A DNA stretch of 10,044 nucleotides from the NCBI GenBank assembly GCA_020048795.1, contig JAIFMA010000212.1:1-10044 (forward strand), read 5' to 3'. The notes below the pieces were generated by a model. It saw only the letters and a list, made by a program, of their open reading frames with translations, was not told the DNA's origin and did no database searches. This document shows positions 1-7,337 of this stretch, one piece after another. The first letter of the stretch is position 1. Each line of letters opens with the position of its first letter. The position numbers and the translations under genes were made by a program. The stretch is from Rhodoferax sp. (GTDB lineage: Bacteria; Pseudomonadota; Gammaproteobacteria; Burkholderiales; Burkholderiaceae_C).

Positions 1-1043
1 TAACTGCTCCAGTTGTAGCGGGTAATGGCGTAAAAATTGTCGGTGCCGGCCACGTAAATGGGCGCGTCTTCGCCGTTTTGCAACTCGATCAGGGCCAGGT
101 TGCCGCTGTGTTGCAGGGCGGCGCCGTTCAACTGCACCCCTTTGGCCTGAAAACCCGCCACACTGAAGGTTGGCAAAATGTCTGGCGCCATCAGCGCGTC
201 CATGTCAAGCTTCGATTTGTCAAAACTCAGCGCGAAATGGGTGGCCAGGCCCTTTTGCCAGCCAAACGCCTTGAAGTAACTGGCCACCGAGCCAATCGCA
301 TCGGCCGGGCTGCGAAACAGGTCAATGCGACCGTCACCGTCAAAGTCGGTGGCGTATTTGGCCCAGCTCGAAGGCATGAACTGCGGCATGCCCATGGCGC
401 CGGCGTAGCTGCCGCGCAGGCTTAACGGGTCGGTGCTGGTGCGCTGCATCAGGCTCAGGTAGTTTTCCAGCTCGTCCCTGAAATAAGCACTGCGCTGTGC
501 TGCGCGCGGGTGACTGGCGGGAAAGTCAAACGCCAGCGTGGCCAGCGCGTCAATCACCCGGAACGTGCCCATTTGCTGGCCATAAATCGTTTCCACACCG
601 ATGATGCCCACGATGATCTCAGGCGGCACGCCGGTTTCAGATTCAGCACGTTGTAGGGTGTCGGCGTGTGCTTGCCAGAATGCCACACCGGCCTTGATGC
701 GGATCGGCTCGACAAAGCGGCTGCGGTAAACCCGCCAGTTTTTGGCCGTGCCCACGGGCGGTGGCGTGATGGCTTTGGCGATGCCCGGCATGTAGCGGGC
801 TTGTGCCAGGGTGTGGCGCACCCAGGTGGCATCCAGGTTGCGGCGCTGGGCCATGTCGTCGGCCAGTTGCATGGCATCAGTGCGCAGGGCGTAGCTTGGG
901 CCGGGCAGGCTGGTCTGGCTGGCCAGAGGCTTGGTCTTGACCTTTTTATTGAGGTGTTTTTCAGTCTTGGCCCAAGCAGGTAATGCGCAAGCTACTATGA
1001 ATATGAGAGCCATCAGGGCCGGCAAAGAAATCGTATTACGCAT
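1..1043 (-). CDS. mltB: Lytic murein transglycosylase B (MltB family), 3' end cut by window
   Basis: Cleaves the MurNAc-GlcNAc bond of peptidoglycan in the periplasm, leaving 1,6-anhydro ends. The frame is open from ATG at 1043 to the window edge, giving 347 codons; perhaps a few tens of C-terminal residues are missing. Visible features: an N-terminal hydrophobic signal (residues 7-25); the catalytic segment GVETIYG with the acid Glu at 151 (compare GVETRWG in E. coli MltB/Slt35); the goose-lysozyme-like block GAMGMPQFMPSSW at 215-227; an EF-hand-like calcium loop DFDGDGRID at 233-241; and the late family motif NFYAITRYNWS at 336-346. The start lies 4 nt after the tgpA stop. No Shine-Dalgarno is evident, so translation may be coupled to tgpA. 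The signal is ambiguous: IVAC at 16-19 fits a lipobox, while AWA at 23-25 fits signal peptidase I. Family assignment is firm. Confidence 0.95.
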   Translation of the reverse strand, partial: MRNTISLPALMALIFIVACALPAWAKTEKHLNKKVKTKPLASQTSLPGPSYALRTDAMQLADDMAQRRNLDATWVRHTLAQARYMPGIAKAITPPPVGTAKNWRVYRSRFVEPIRIKAGVAFWQAHADTLQRAESETGVPPEIIVGIIGVETIYGQQMGTFRVIDALATLAFDFPASHPRAAQRSAYFRDELENYLSLMQRTSTDPLSLRGSYAGAMGMPQFMPSSWAKYATDFDGDGRIDLFRSPADAIGSVASYFKAFGWQKGLATHFALSFDKSKLDMDALMAPDILPTFSVAGFQAKGVQLNGAALQHSGNLALIELQNGEDAPIYVAGTDNFYAITRYNWSS

Positions 1044-1047
1044 CAGG

Positions 1048-3111
1048 TCAAGAAGTATCAGGCGTTGGGCGCAGGTGTTTGAGGTCGCGCTGCAGTGTAG
1101 CGAGCGCGCGCCGATAGGCCAGGCCAGCGGCGCTACCCGCCGGGCTACCGGCACCACCGACCGGGCCATACCGCAGGGCCTCCAGGCGCAGCAGCCAGTC
1201 GCGCAGGGCTTGTGATTCAGGCAACTGGCCGGTTCCAGACAGCTTGTCGGCCAACTGGCGCGGTGTCGGATTGACGGGCGTGGCGATGCCTGCTGCCTGT
1301 AGGCGGCGGCCGGCCTGAACCAGCAGACGCAGCCAGGGGTCCTGGCGCTGGCGCTCCCACATGGCCACGGCGGCACCGATCAGGCTGACACCCACCACAA
1401 TGGCGCACAGCAGGTAAATCAGATCTTCCCAGGTGGGGGCCTCAAACCCCAGGTTTTGCAGCAGCTTGAGCTGGGTGCTCTGGGTGTAGTTCAGTATCCA
1501 CTGGTTCCAGCGGTTGTTGACGGCATCCCAGACGGCACGCAAGTTCAGCGCGATTTTTGGATTGACTGTGCCAAAAATGGCGCTGGCCACCGCACCGCGC
1601 GGGGTTTGCAAGCGGGTAAAACTGCCAATTCGCGTCGGTGCCACCGACCCGGTCGGGTCCACCCGCACCCAGCCTTGCCCGGCCAGCCAGACCTCGGCCC
1701 AGGCGTGGGCGTCGCTTTGGCGAATGGTCCAAAAGCCATCGACGGTGTTGCGTTCGCCACCCTGGTAGCCCGTCACCACGCGCGCCGGCACGCCAAGCGC
1801 ACGCATCAGGATCACAAAACTAGACGCAATGTGTTCGCAAAACCCTTCCTTGCGGTCAAACCAGAATTCGTCGGCGCTGTGGCGGCCAGACACACCAGGC
1901 TCCAGCGTGTAGACGTAGCCCCCGCTGCGCAGGCGCTCCAGCACCACCGCCACCCAGTGGGCACCATCAGCCTGGCGGGTGGGTGCTTCGCGCTTGAGAT
2001 CTTGCGCCAGTTGCAGTGTGCGCGGGTTGTAGCCGCCCGGCAGGGCGCGCCAGGCCTGCAATTGCGGTGTCGCTATCAGCGGGCCGTGCTGAAACCGGGT
2101 ATGGCTGACGGCCCGGTAGCGCAGCAATTCGGTGATGTTCTGACTGGTCTGCCATTGCAGCTCGGCCGTCATGCGGGCGCGGCCTTGCGGCAGTTGCGGT
2201 GACTCTTGCGCCGCGTCCAGCGTCAGCAGCCAGGGCATCTGGTTGGGCTCCAGCGTGACCTGGTAGCTTAAGGGCGGGCCTTGCACCACAAGCCGCGCAT
2301 CCTCAGCGCGGTTGGGCGTGAACAGATCCAGCGGCAGCCAGCGCTGGCCGTCAAAGCTGGACAACACCGGGCCGCGAAAATACAGCTCGCTTTGGGTTGG
2401 TGCCGGGCCATCAAAATTGATGCGCATGGCGACGCTGTCGTCCAGCGCCAGGCGGGCGATGTTGCCCACCGTCATGTGCGCCGACAGGCCGCTGCGCCCG
2501 GTCATGGCATCACCGGGCATGCCCCACAGCGGTGCCAGCCGGGGAAACAGCAAAAACAGCAGCACCATGATGGGTGCGCCCAGCAGCGTCATGCCGCCGG
2601 CAATCCGCGCCACCCGCCACAGCGGCGGCCGCCCCACCGGCATGTGGGCATTGACCAGTGCCGTCAGCAGGCCCAGCAGCGCGATCAGCATCGCCGCAGC
2701 CGTCAGCAGCGACTGCGAGTAGAAGAAGTTGGTCAGCATCAAAAAGAAGCTGAGAAAAAACACCACAAAGGCATCACGCCGGGCCCGCAGCTCCAGTGTT
2801 TTAAGGGCCAGCAAGACCACCACCATGGTGACACCGGCATCGCGCCCGAGCAGGGTTTTGTGGGTGATCAAGGTGGCACCCATCGCCAGCGCCAGCAGCC
2901 CGTAGCGCCACCATCTGGAGGGCAGCGGCCGCCCGCGCCAGGCCAGTGCCCCGCGCCACAGCATCACCACACCGGTCAGCATACTGCACCACAGTGGCAA
3001 CTGCGACCCCAACGGCAGCACCACCCAGGCCATCACCAGCAGCAAAAACAGCGTGTCGCGGGTGTCACGCGGCAGGTGCGCCAGGGTTTGCAGGCCGAGC
3101 CTGATCTTCAT
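1048..3111 (-). CDS. tgpA: TgpA-like membrane transglutaminase (DUF3488 / transglutaminase core / DUF4129)
   Basis: Integral inner-membrane protein of 687 aa with a periplasmic transglutaminase-like domain. The N-terminal third holds about six hydrophobic helices (roughly 20-58, 70-86, 92-108, 113-130, 136-155, 170-190), matching DUF3488. The catalytic triad is visible: Cys425 in EGFCEHIASSF, His469 in SDAHAWAEVW and Asp485 in WVRVDPTG. The spacing equals that of Pseudomonas aeruginosa TgpA (C404/H448/D464, from memory). A final helix at about 564-585 precedes a cytoplasmic tail with the DUF4129-like motif LRLEALRYGP (about 641-650). Length is normal for the family. Its ATG overlaps the stop of the upstream DUF58 gene as ATGA, indicating translational coupling. 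P. aeruginosa TgpA has been reported as essential; its natural substrate is not settled. Symbol given by homology; the reaction catalysed here is inferred. Confidence 0.93.
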   Translation of the reverse strand: MKIRLGLQTLAHLPRDTRDTLFLLLVMAWVVLPLGSQLPLWCSMLTGVVMLWRGALAWRGRPLPSRWWRYGLLALAMGATLITHKTLLGRDAGVTMVVVLLALKTLELRARRDAFVVFFLSFFLMLTNFFYSQSLLTAAAMLIALLGLLTALVNAHMPVGRPPLWRVARIAGGMTLLGAPIMVLLFLLFPRLAPLWGMPGDAMTGRSGLSAHMTVGNIARLALDDSVAMRINFDGPAPTQSELYFRGPVLSSFDGQRWLPLDLFTPNRAEDARLVVQGPPLSYQVTLEPNQMPWLLTLDAAQESPQLPQGRARMTAELQWQTSQNITELLRYRAVSHTRFQHGPLIATPQLQAWRALPGGYNPRTLQLAQDLKREAPTRQADGAHWVAVVLERLRSGGYVYTLEPGVSGRHSADEFWFDRKEGFCEHIASSFVILMRALGVPARVVTGYQGGERNTVDGFWTIRQSDAHAWAEVWLAGQGWVRVDPTGSVAPTRIGSFTRLQTPRGAVASAIFGTVNPKIALNLRAVWDAVNNRWNQWILNYTQSTQLKLLQNLGFEAPTWEDLIYLLCAIVVGVSLIGAAVAMWERQRQDPWLRLLVQAGRRLQAAGIATPVNPTPRQLADKLSGTGQLPESQALRDWLLRLEALRYGPVGGAGSPAGSAAGLAYRRALATLQRDLKHLRPTPDTS

Positions 3112-4085
3112 GCCAGTGCCAGTGCGCGCAGGCAGCGCTGCAGGTGTCCCGGCCCGCTGTCGGGCGCGATCTCTTGCTGCCCCAGCCTGAGCCCGTAACG
3201 CAAACCGTCATGGTCGGCCTGCAGCACCCAGGCGCACAGGCGGCTCAACTGCGCTTCGGGCTGGCTCAAGGCGGTGTGCTGGCGCTCCAGCCAGAGTTCA
3301 CGCTGCTGCAGCGCCACGCTGTCGCGGCTGACCAGCTCGCCGGTTTTGGCGGCTTTTTTCCAGTAGATGGTTTTGAGTGCATCGCCGCGGCGGTAGGCAC
3401 GCAGGCCGTCGGGCTCGCCGCTGCGGTGCGTGCTGCTGGCCTGGCCGCTGCCGCTGTGGGCGTCGCCGCTGGGCAATGGCGGTGCTGCGCTTTCTGGCCT
3501 GGGGTACACCAGCACTTGCGCCGCCGGCCGCCACAGCGTCCAGACCCGAAACGTGCCCAGCGGAAAATGGGTTTGCGCGCAGAGGGTGGGCAGGCGGTGC
3601 AGGCCGCGCCGGGGTGGCTGCCAGGCCAACTGCACGCTGGCGCTGGCCTGTGCGGCCAGGTCGGTCCAGACCCATTGATCCGAGTCCAGCACAGTCAGTG
3701 CCAGGGCGTGGCGTGGGCTGCGTCGGGGGTTTTGCAGATGTAACACAAACAGGGCCTTAGCCCCCGTGAATACTGCGTCAGGCGCTACCAAATGCATAGT
3801 TATTCCGCGCAGCGTAGCATGGCTGACGTGCATCGCCACCAGAGCACAGCCGGCCAGCAAAAAGGTCAGCAGGTAGCCCAGATTAAGCTGGTAGTTGATC
3901 GAGGCCAGCAGCAGCACGACCAGCGTCACGCCCAGCATCAGCCCGGCACGGGTTGGCAAGATATAGACGTTGCGCTGCGTCAGCGTGATGCTGTCGGCCA
4001 GCGGCAGGCGCGCTTGCCACCAGCGCGAGAGCCGGGCGCGCGCCGCCGTCAGCGGATGTCGCAGCGCAGTGGCCCAAGGGTTCAT
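3108..4085 (-). CDS. DUF58 domain membrane protein
   Basis: A 325-aa protein of the DUF58 family, which is almost always encoded beside MoxR-type ATPases. Two adjacent hydrophobic helices (about 47-65 and 69-88) anchor the N-terminus. The DUF58 signature lies at about 223-254: GEPDGLRAYRRGD followed by TIYWKKAAKTGELVSRD. A short Gly/Ser-rich linker (about 205-222) precedes it. The C-terminal part would correspond to the von Willebrand A-like region of larger DUF58 proteins, but I see no DxSxS metal-binding motif; at the expected place the sequence reads LWLERQHTA. The gene starts 19 nt after the moxR stop and overlaps tgpA by 4 nt, so it is the middle gene of the cassette. Inferred role: membrane adaptor between the ATPase and TgpA. 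The biochemical function of the family is poorly defined. Confidence 0.9.
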   Translation of the reverse strand: MNPWATALRHPLTAARARLSRWWQARLPLADSITLTQRNVYILPTRAGLMLGVTLVVLLLASINYQLNLGYLLTFLLAGCALVAMHVSHATLRGITMHLVAPDAVFTGAKALFVLHLQNPRRSPRHALALTVLDSDQWVWTDLAAQASASVQLAWQPPRRGLHRLPTLCAQTHFPLGTFRVWTLWRPAAQVLVYPRPESAAPPLPSGDAHSGSGQASSTHRSGEPDGLRAYRRGDALKTIYWKKAAKTGELVSRDSVALQQRELWLERQHTALSQPEAQLSRLCAWVLQADHDGLRYGLRLGQQEIAPDSGPGHLQRCLRALALA

Positions 4086-4104
4086 ACGGTGCAGTGGGTT
4101 TCAA

Positions 4105-5025
4105 TTACGGCAGCGGCACGGCATCGAGCATGGCGCGCACCTGCTCCTGGGCACCCCGGCCGGCATCCCCGGTGGGAATCAGCCGATGCGCGATGGTTTG
4201 TGGCAAGATGGCGCGCACATCGTCGGGGGCGACGTAGTTGCGCCCGGCCAGCAGCGCCCGCGCTTTGGCAGCACGCAGCACGGCAATGCCGGCGCGTGGG
4301 CTCAAACCCTGCATAAACCACTGGCCCGAGCGGGTGGCGGCCATCAGGTCTTGCACGTAGTCCAACAGTGGTTCGCCCGCGTGCACCGCCTGCACCTGCT
4401 GTTGCAGCAGCAGTAATTCAGCGGCAGTCAGCAGGCTGGGCAGGGCATCGACCAGTTCGCGCCGGTCAACCCCGCACAGCAGTTGGCGCTCGGCATCACG
4501 GCTGGGATAACCCAGCGAGATACACATTAAAAAGCGGTCGAGCTGCGACTCGGGCAGGGCGTAGGTGCCGGCCTGGTCCATCGGGTTTTGCGTGGCAATG
4601 ACAAAAAAGGGCGTGGGCAGCGGCCGGGTCTGGCCTTCAACCGTGACCTGCTTTTCTTCCATGGCTTCGAGCAATGCACTTTGGGTCTTGGGGCTGGCGC
4701 GGTTGATTTCGTCAGCCAGCAGCACCTGCGCGAACAGGGGGCCGGGGTGAAAGACAAATTTTTCCTGGCTGCGCTCGTAAACGGATACCCCCAGCAGGTC
4801 ACCGGGCATCAGATCCGCGGTAAATTGCACCCGCGAAAATTGCAGCCCAAAGGTGCGTGCCAGCGCGTGGGCCAGGGTGGTTTTGCCAACACCGGGCACG
4901 TCTTCAATCAACAGGTGTCCACCGGCTAACAAACATGCCACACAATCCTGGGTCTGGTCAGATTTGCCGACAATCACCGTGTTAAGCTGATCAAGGAGTG
5001 CTGTGAGTTTTTCTTGAATGTCCAT
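4105..5025 (-). CDS. MoxR-family AAA+ ATPase
   Basis: Cytoplasmic AAA+ ATPase of 306 aa, the usual MoxR length. Family members act as chaperone-like factors that help assemble or activate partner protein complexes. Visible motifs: Walker A GVGKTT (45-50), Walker B LLADE (102-106) followed by INRASPKTQSALLEAM, sensor 1 IATQNP (143-148), the arginine-finger segment ALPESQLDRF (156-165), and a lid domain with the sensor-2-like SPRAGIAVLRAAKA in the C-terminal quarter. It is the first gene of the minus-strand operon. The start at 5025 has only a weak AAGG-type ribosome site about 9 nt upstream (complement of 5026-5045). The gene is divergent from the deacetylase-like gene, with 42 bp between the two start codons. 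Family call is firm; the client protein is presumed to be the DUF58/TgpA pair. Confidence 0.94.
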   Translation of the reverse strand: MDIQEKLTALLDQLNTVIVGKSDQTQDCVACLLAGGHLLIEDVPGVGKTTLAHALARTFGLQFSRVQFTADLMPGDLLGVSVYERSQEKFVFHPGPLFAQVLLADEINRASPKTQSALLEAMEEKQVTVEGQTRPLPTPFFVIATQNPMDQAGTYALPESQLDRFLMCISLGYPSRDAERQLLCGVDRRELVDALPSLLTAAELLLLQQQVQAVHAGEPLLDYVQDLMAATRSGQWFMQGLSPRAGIAVLRAAKARALLAGRNYVAPDDVRAILPQTIAHRLIPTGDAGRGAQEQVRAMLDAVPLP

Positions 5026-5052
5026 GGGACAACCTTACCAAAAATTACCGAT

Positions 5053-5058
5053 AGGAGA
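5053..5058 (+). promoter_or_regulatory. Ribosome binding site fixing the deacetylase-like start
   Basis: AGGAGA followed by a 9-nt spacer to ATG at 5068. This favours 5068 over an in-frame ATG at 5014, which has no such site and would overlap the divergent moxR coding region. The 42-bp interval 5026-5067 between the two start codons shows no convincing sigma-70 promoter in either direction, so at least one promoter probably lies inside the opposing gene. Confidence 0.75.
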
Positions 5059-5067
5059 CTGCTGCGT

Positions 5068-6021
5068 ATGACGATGACCGGATACTTTACTCACCCAAGC
5101 TGTCGCAAGCATGAAATGGGCCCGGGCCACCCCGAGTGTCCCGAGCGGCTTGATGCGATAGACGACCGCTTGCTGATTTCAGGTCTGGACGTGGCGCTGG
5201 ACCGGCGCGAAGCCACCCTAGCGGCCACCTCGGACATCGAGCTGGCCCATGACCGCATGTATGTGGCGGCGATTCGGGGCTTGAATGCCGAGCTCAAGGA
5301 CGAGATCAACGCCGGTGGCCCGACCCACCTGCAGATTGACCCCGACACCAGTGTCAACATCCACACCTGGACGGCGGCCCTGAATGCTGCCGGTGCCGCC
5401 ATCGATGCCACCGATGCGGTGATGGCCGGCGAAATGGAAAACGCCTTTTGCGCCGTGCGCCCGCCGGGCCACCATGCCTGCCGCGACAAGGCCGGGGGTT
5501 TTTGCTTTTTCAACAACGTGGCCATCGCTGCCAAATACGCGCTGGAGCGGCACAACCTGCACCGCGTGGCCATTGTCGATTTTGACGTGCACCACGGCAA
5601 CGGCACCGAGGACATCGTCAAGGGTGATGAGCGCATTTTGATGGTCAGCTTCTATCAGCATCCGTTTTACCCGCTCAACTGGAACCATTCCAATGCCGCC
5701 AACCTGGTCAATCTGCCGGTGCCGGCCTACACCAAGGGGGGCGATATCCGCGAGATGATCGAGGCCGCCTGGATTCCGCGCCTGGAAGCATTCAAACCCG
5801 AGATGATCTTTGTCAGCGCCGGGTTCGATGCGCACCGTGAAGACGACATGGGGCAGTTGGGTCTGGTGGAGCAAGATTACGCCTGGATCACCAGCCGTAT
5901 CAAGGATGTGGCGCACCGCCACAGCATGGGTCGCATTGTGAGCTGCCTCGAAGGGGGTTACGTGATGAGCGCGCTGTCGCGCAGTGTGGAGGCGCATATC
6001 CGGGTGTTGGCCGGTGTCTAG
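5068..6021 (+). CDS. Histone-deacetylase-family (class II-like) zinc amidohydrolase
   Basis: A 317-aa deacetylase of the arginase/deacetylase fold. The family includes bacterial HDAH enzymes, AcuC-type proteins and acetylpolyamine amidohydrolases, which remove acetyl groups from lysine or polyamine substrates. Visible in order: GHPECPERLDAI (20-31); AVRPPGHHA with the catalytic His pair at 135-136; GFCFFNNVAIAA (144-155); VDFDVHHGNGT with zinc ligands Asp173 and His175; SAGFDAH with the third zinc ligand Asp254; and LEGGYV with the transition-state Tyr at 298. All key residues are intact, so an active enzyme is expected. Length fits single-domain bacterial members. The stop overlaps the proposed start of the MscS gene, implying co-translation. 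The substrate cannot be told from the sequence; a protein-lysine or small-molecule substrate is equally possible. Confidence 0.93.
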   Translation: MTMTGYFTHPSCRKHEMGPGHPECPERLDAIDDRLLISGLDVALDRREATLAATSDIELAHDRMYVAAIRGLNAELKDEINAGGPTHLQIDPDTSVNIHTWTAALNAAGAAIDATDAVMAGEMENAFCAVRPPGHHACRDKAGGFCFFNNVAIAAKYALERHNLHRVAIVDFDVHHGNGTEDIVKGDERILMVSFYQHPFYPLNWNHSNAANLVNLPVPAYTKGGDIREMIEAAWIPRLEAFKPEMIFVSAGFDAHREDDMGQLGLVEQDYAWITSRIKDVAHRHSMGRIVSCLEGGYVMSALSRSVEAHIRVLAGV

Positions 6022-7273
6022 GTCTGAGCCGCTCGGGCTGCAAGACTGGTTTGAGGCGCTTGGGCATCCCTCGGCGCTGATTGCGCTGGGGGCTCTGCTG
6101 GCCTGTGGCTTGCTGGCGTGGTTGCTGACCCGTCTGGTGGCCCGGGCGTTTGAGGGGCGCGACAGCAAATCCATCATGTTTGGCCAGCGCAATGTCGATG
6201 GCGTGTTGTTTCCTGCCCTGTTGCTGAGCCTGGCTTACCTGGCCCGCACCCTGCTGGTCGGCACTTCGCATTCGCCCGTGTTCAAGGTGGCGATTCCGGT
6301 GCTGCTGTCGCTGCTGGTGATTCGCCTGGGGGTCAAGGTGTTGCAGGCCACGTTTGCCGAAACACCGCTGATCCGCTTGCTGGAGCGCAGCATTTCCTGG
6401 CTAGCCTGGCTGGCCATGGTGTTGTGGGTCAGTGACCTGCTGCCCTTGCTGCTGGAAGAGCTGGAGCGCATCAGCTGGAAAGTTGGAGGCAGTACGCTGA
6501 CGGTGCGCAACATCATTGAGGGGTCGCTGACAGCCGGCCTGGTGCTGATCATTTCGCTGTGGATATCGTCGGCGATCGAGAGCAAGCTGCTGCGCAACGC
6601 AACCGGTGGTGAGTTGAGCTTGCGCAAGGCCATCAGCAACGCGGCCCGTGCCTTGTTGATGTTTGTCGGGCTGTTGCTGGCGCTGTCTGCCGTGGGCATT
6701 GACCTGACCGCACTGTCGGTGCTGGGCGGAGCGATCGGGGTGGGTATTGGCCTGGGCTTGCAAAAACTGGCCGCCAACTATGTGTCTGGTTTTGTCATTT
6801 TGGCCGAGCGCAGCATGCGCATTGGCGACAGTGTGCTGGTGGACAACTTCAGCGGCATCATCTCCCAGATCAATGCGCGCTACACCGTGATCCGCTCGCT
6901 GACCGGCCGCGAAGCGATCGTGCCCAACGAGATGATGATCACCAGCCGGGTTGAAAACCATTCACTGGCGGATGCCAAAGTATGGCTATCGACACTTGTC
7001 TCAGTCAGCTACGACAGCGATGTGCAGCAGGTGATGGCGCTGCTGTCGCAAGCTGCATTGGCGCAAAACCGGGTGCTGCGCGAGCCAGCGCCATCGGTGG
7101 CTATGTCCAATTTTGGTGCCGACGGACTCGAATTCACGCTTGGCTTCTGGATTGGCGACCCGGAGAACGGCAGCCTCAATATCAGGTCGCTGGTCAACCT
7201 GGAGATTTTGCGCTTGCTTCGTGAAAATAGTATAGAGATACCATTCCCGCAGCGGGTGATCCACCAGCGTTGA
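6014..7273 (+). CDS. MscS-family mechanosensitive ion channel
   Basis: Inner-membrane channel of the MscS superfamily, about 419 aa from GTG at 6014, longer than E. coli MscS (286 aa). Hydrophobic helices lie at roughly 21-42, 64-83, 88-110, 124-147, 167-187 and 209-229. The pore helix (about 235-256) is the best-conserved part: GGAIGVGIGLGLQKLAANYVSGF is a classic MscS TM3 (positions about 238-260). The beta domain follows (about 261-320) with RIGDSVLVDNFSG and the family motif GREAIVPNEMMITSRVENHS, then the mixed alpha/beta vestibule to the C-terminus. The start is uncertain. GTG at 6014 overlaps the previous stop by 8 nt; another in-frame GTG is at 5984; neither has a clear ribosome site. 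No terminator is seen after the gene. Expected role: release of solutes on hypo-osmotic shock, or signalling through the extra N-terminal helices. Confidence 0.92.
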   Translation: MSRSEPLGLQDWFEALGHPSALIALGALLACGLLAWLLTRLVARAFEGRDSKSIMFGQRNVDGVLFPALLLSLAYLARTLLVGTSHSPVFKVAIPVLLSLLVIRLGVKVLQATFAETPLIRLLERSISWLAWLAMVLWVSDLLPLLLEELERISWKVGGSTLTVRNIIEGSLTAGLVLIISLWISSAIESKLLRNATGGELSLRKAISNAARALLMFVGLLLALSAVGIDLTALSVLGGAIGVGIGLGLQKLAANYVSGFVILAERSMRIGDSVLVDNFSGIISQINARYTVIRSLTGREAIVPNEMMITSRVENHSLADAKVWLSTLVSVSYDSDVQQVMALLSQAALAQNRVLREPAPSVAMSNFGADGLEFTLGFWIGDPENGSLNIRSLVNLEILRLLRENSIEIPFPQRVIHQR

Positions 7274-7280
7274 CACTGTC

Positions 7281-7286
7281 TATAAT
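7281..7286 (+). promoter_or_regulatory. Candidate -10 box (P1) upstream of etfB
   Basis: A perfect TATAAT just after the MscS stop. The -35 position 16-18 bp upstream is poor (GATCCA-like, about 2 of 6 matches). A perfect TTGACA at 7270-7275 is only 5 bp away and cannot pair with it in a normal sigma-70 promoter. The expected transcription start would be near 7293, inside the palindrome described next, giving a leader of about 160 nt. Confidence 0.45.
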
Positions 7287-7287
7287 T

Positions 7288-7305
7288 AAAGCACGATCGT
7301 TCTAT
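7288..7305 (+). promoter_or_regulatory. Operator-like inverted repeat centred on CGATCG
   Basis: The sequence AAAGCACGATCGTTCTAT contains a perfect 8-bp palindrome ACGATCGT (7293-7300). It extends to 14 bp (AGCACGATCGTTCT, 7290-7303) with a single mismatched pair, and one further matching pair at 7288/7305. It directly follows the TATAAT box and would cover the transcription start, the usual place for a repressor. Size and symmetry resemble TetR-family operators. TetR-type regulators of fatty-acid or branched-chain acyl-CoA genes (FadP, LiuQ, PsrA) are plausible by context only. Confidence 0.5.
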
Positions 7306-7337
7306 TTTCCCCAAGAATTCAGTTAGTTGGTGGCATC

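Noticed and set aside
2281..3198. Plus-strand open frame (305 codons) opposite tgpA
   Set aside because: The product is an extreme Gln/His/Arg/Pro-rich sequence, the signature of reading a GC-rich membrane-protein gene in reverse.
5014..5067. N-terminal extension of the deacetylase-like protein from ATG 5014
   Set aside because: It overlaps the divergent moxR coding region and lacks a ribosome site, whereas ATG 5068 has AGGAGA at good spacing.
5582..5592. TTGACGTGCAC, identical to the first 11 bases of the etfB palindrome
   Set aside because: It encodes the invariant DVHH metal-binding segment of the deacetylase and the second half-site is absent (CACGG instead of GTCAA).
5218..6192. Long minus-strand open frame (324 codons) opposite the deacetylase-like gene
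   Set aside because: It mirrors a well-supported gene with intact catalytic motifs; its product is low-complexity and shows no recognisable domain. Such antisense frames are common in GC-biased DNA.
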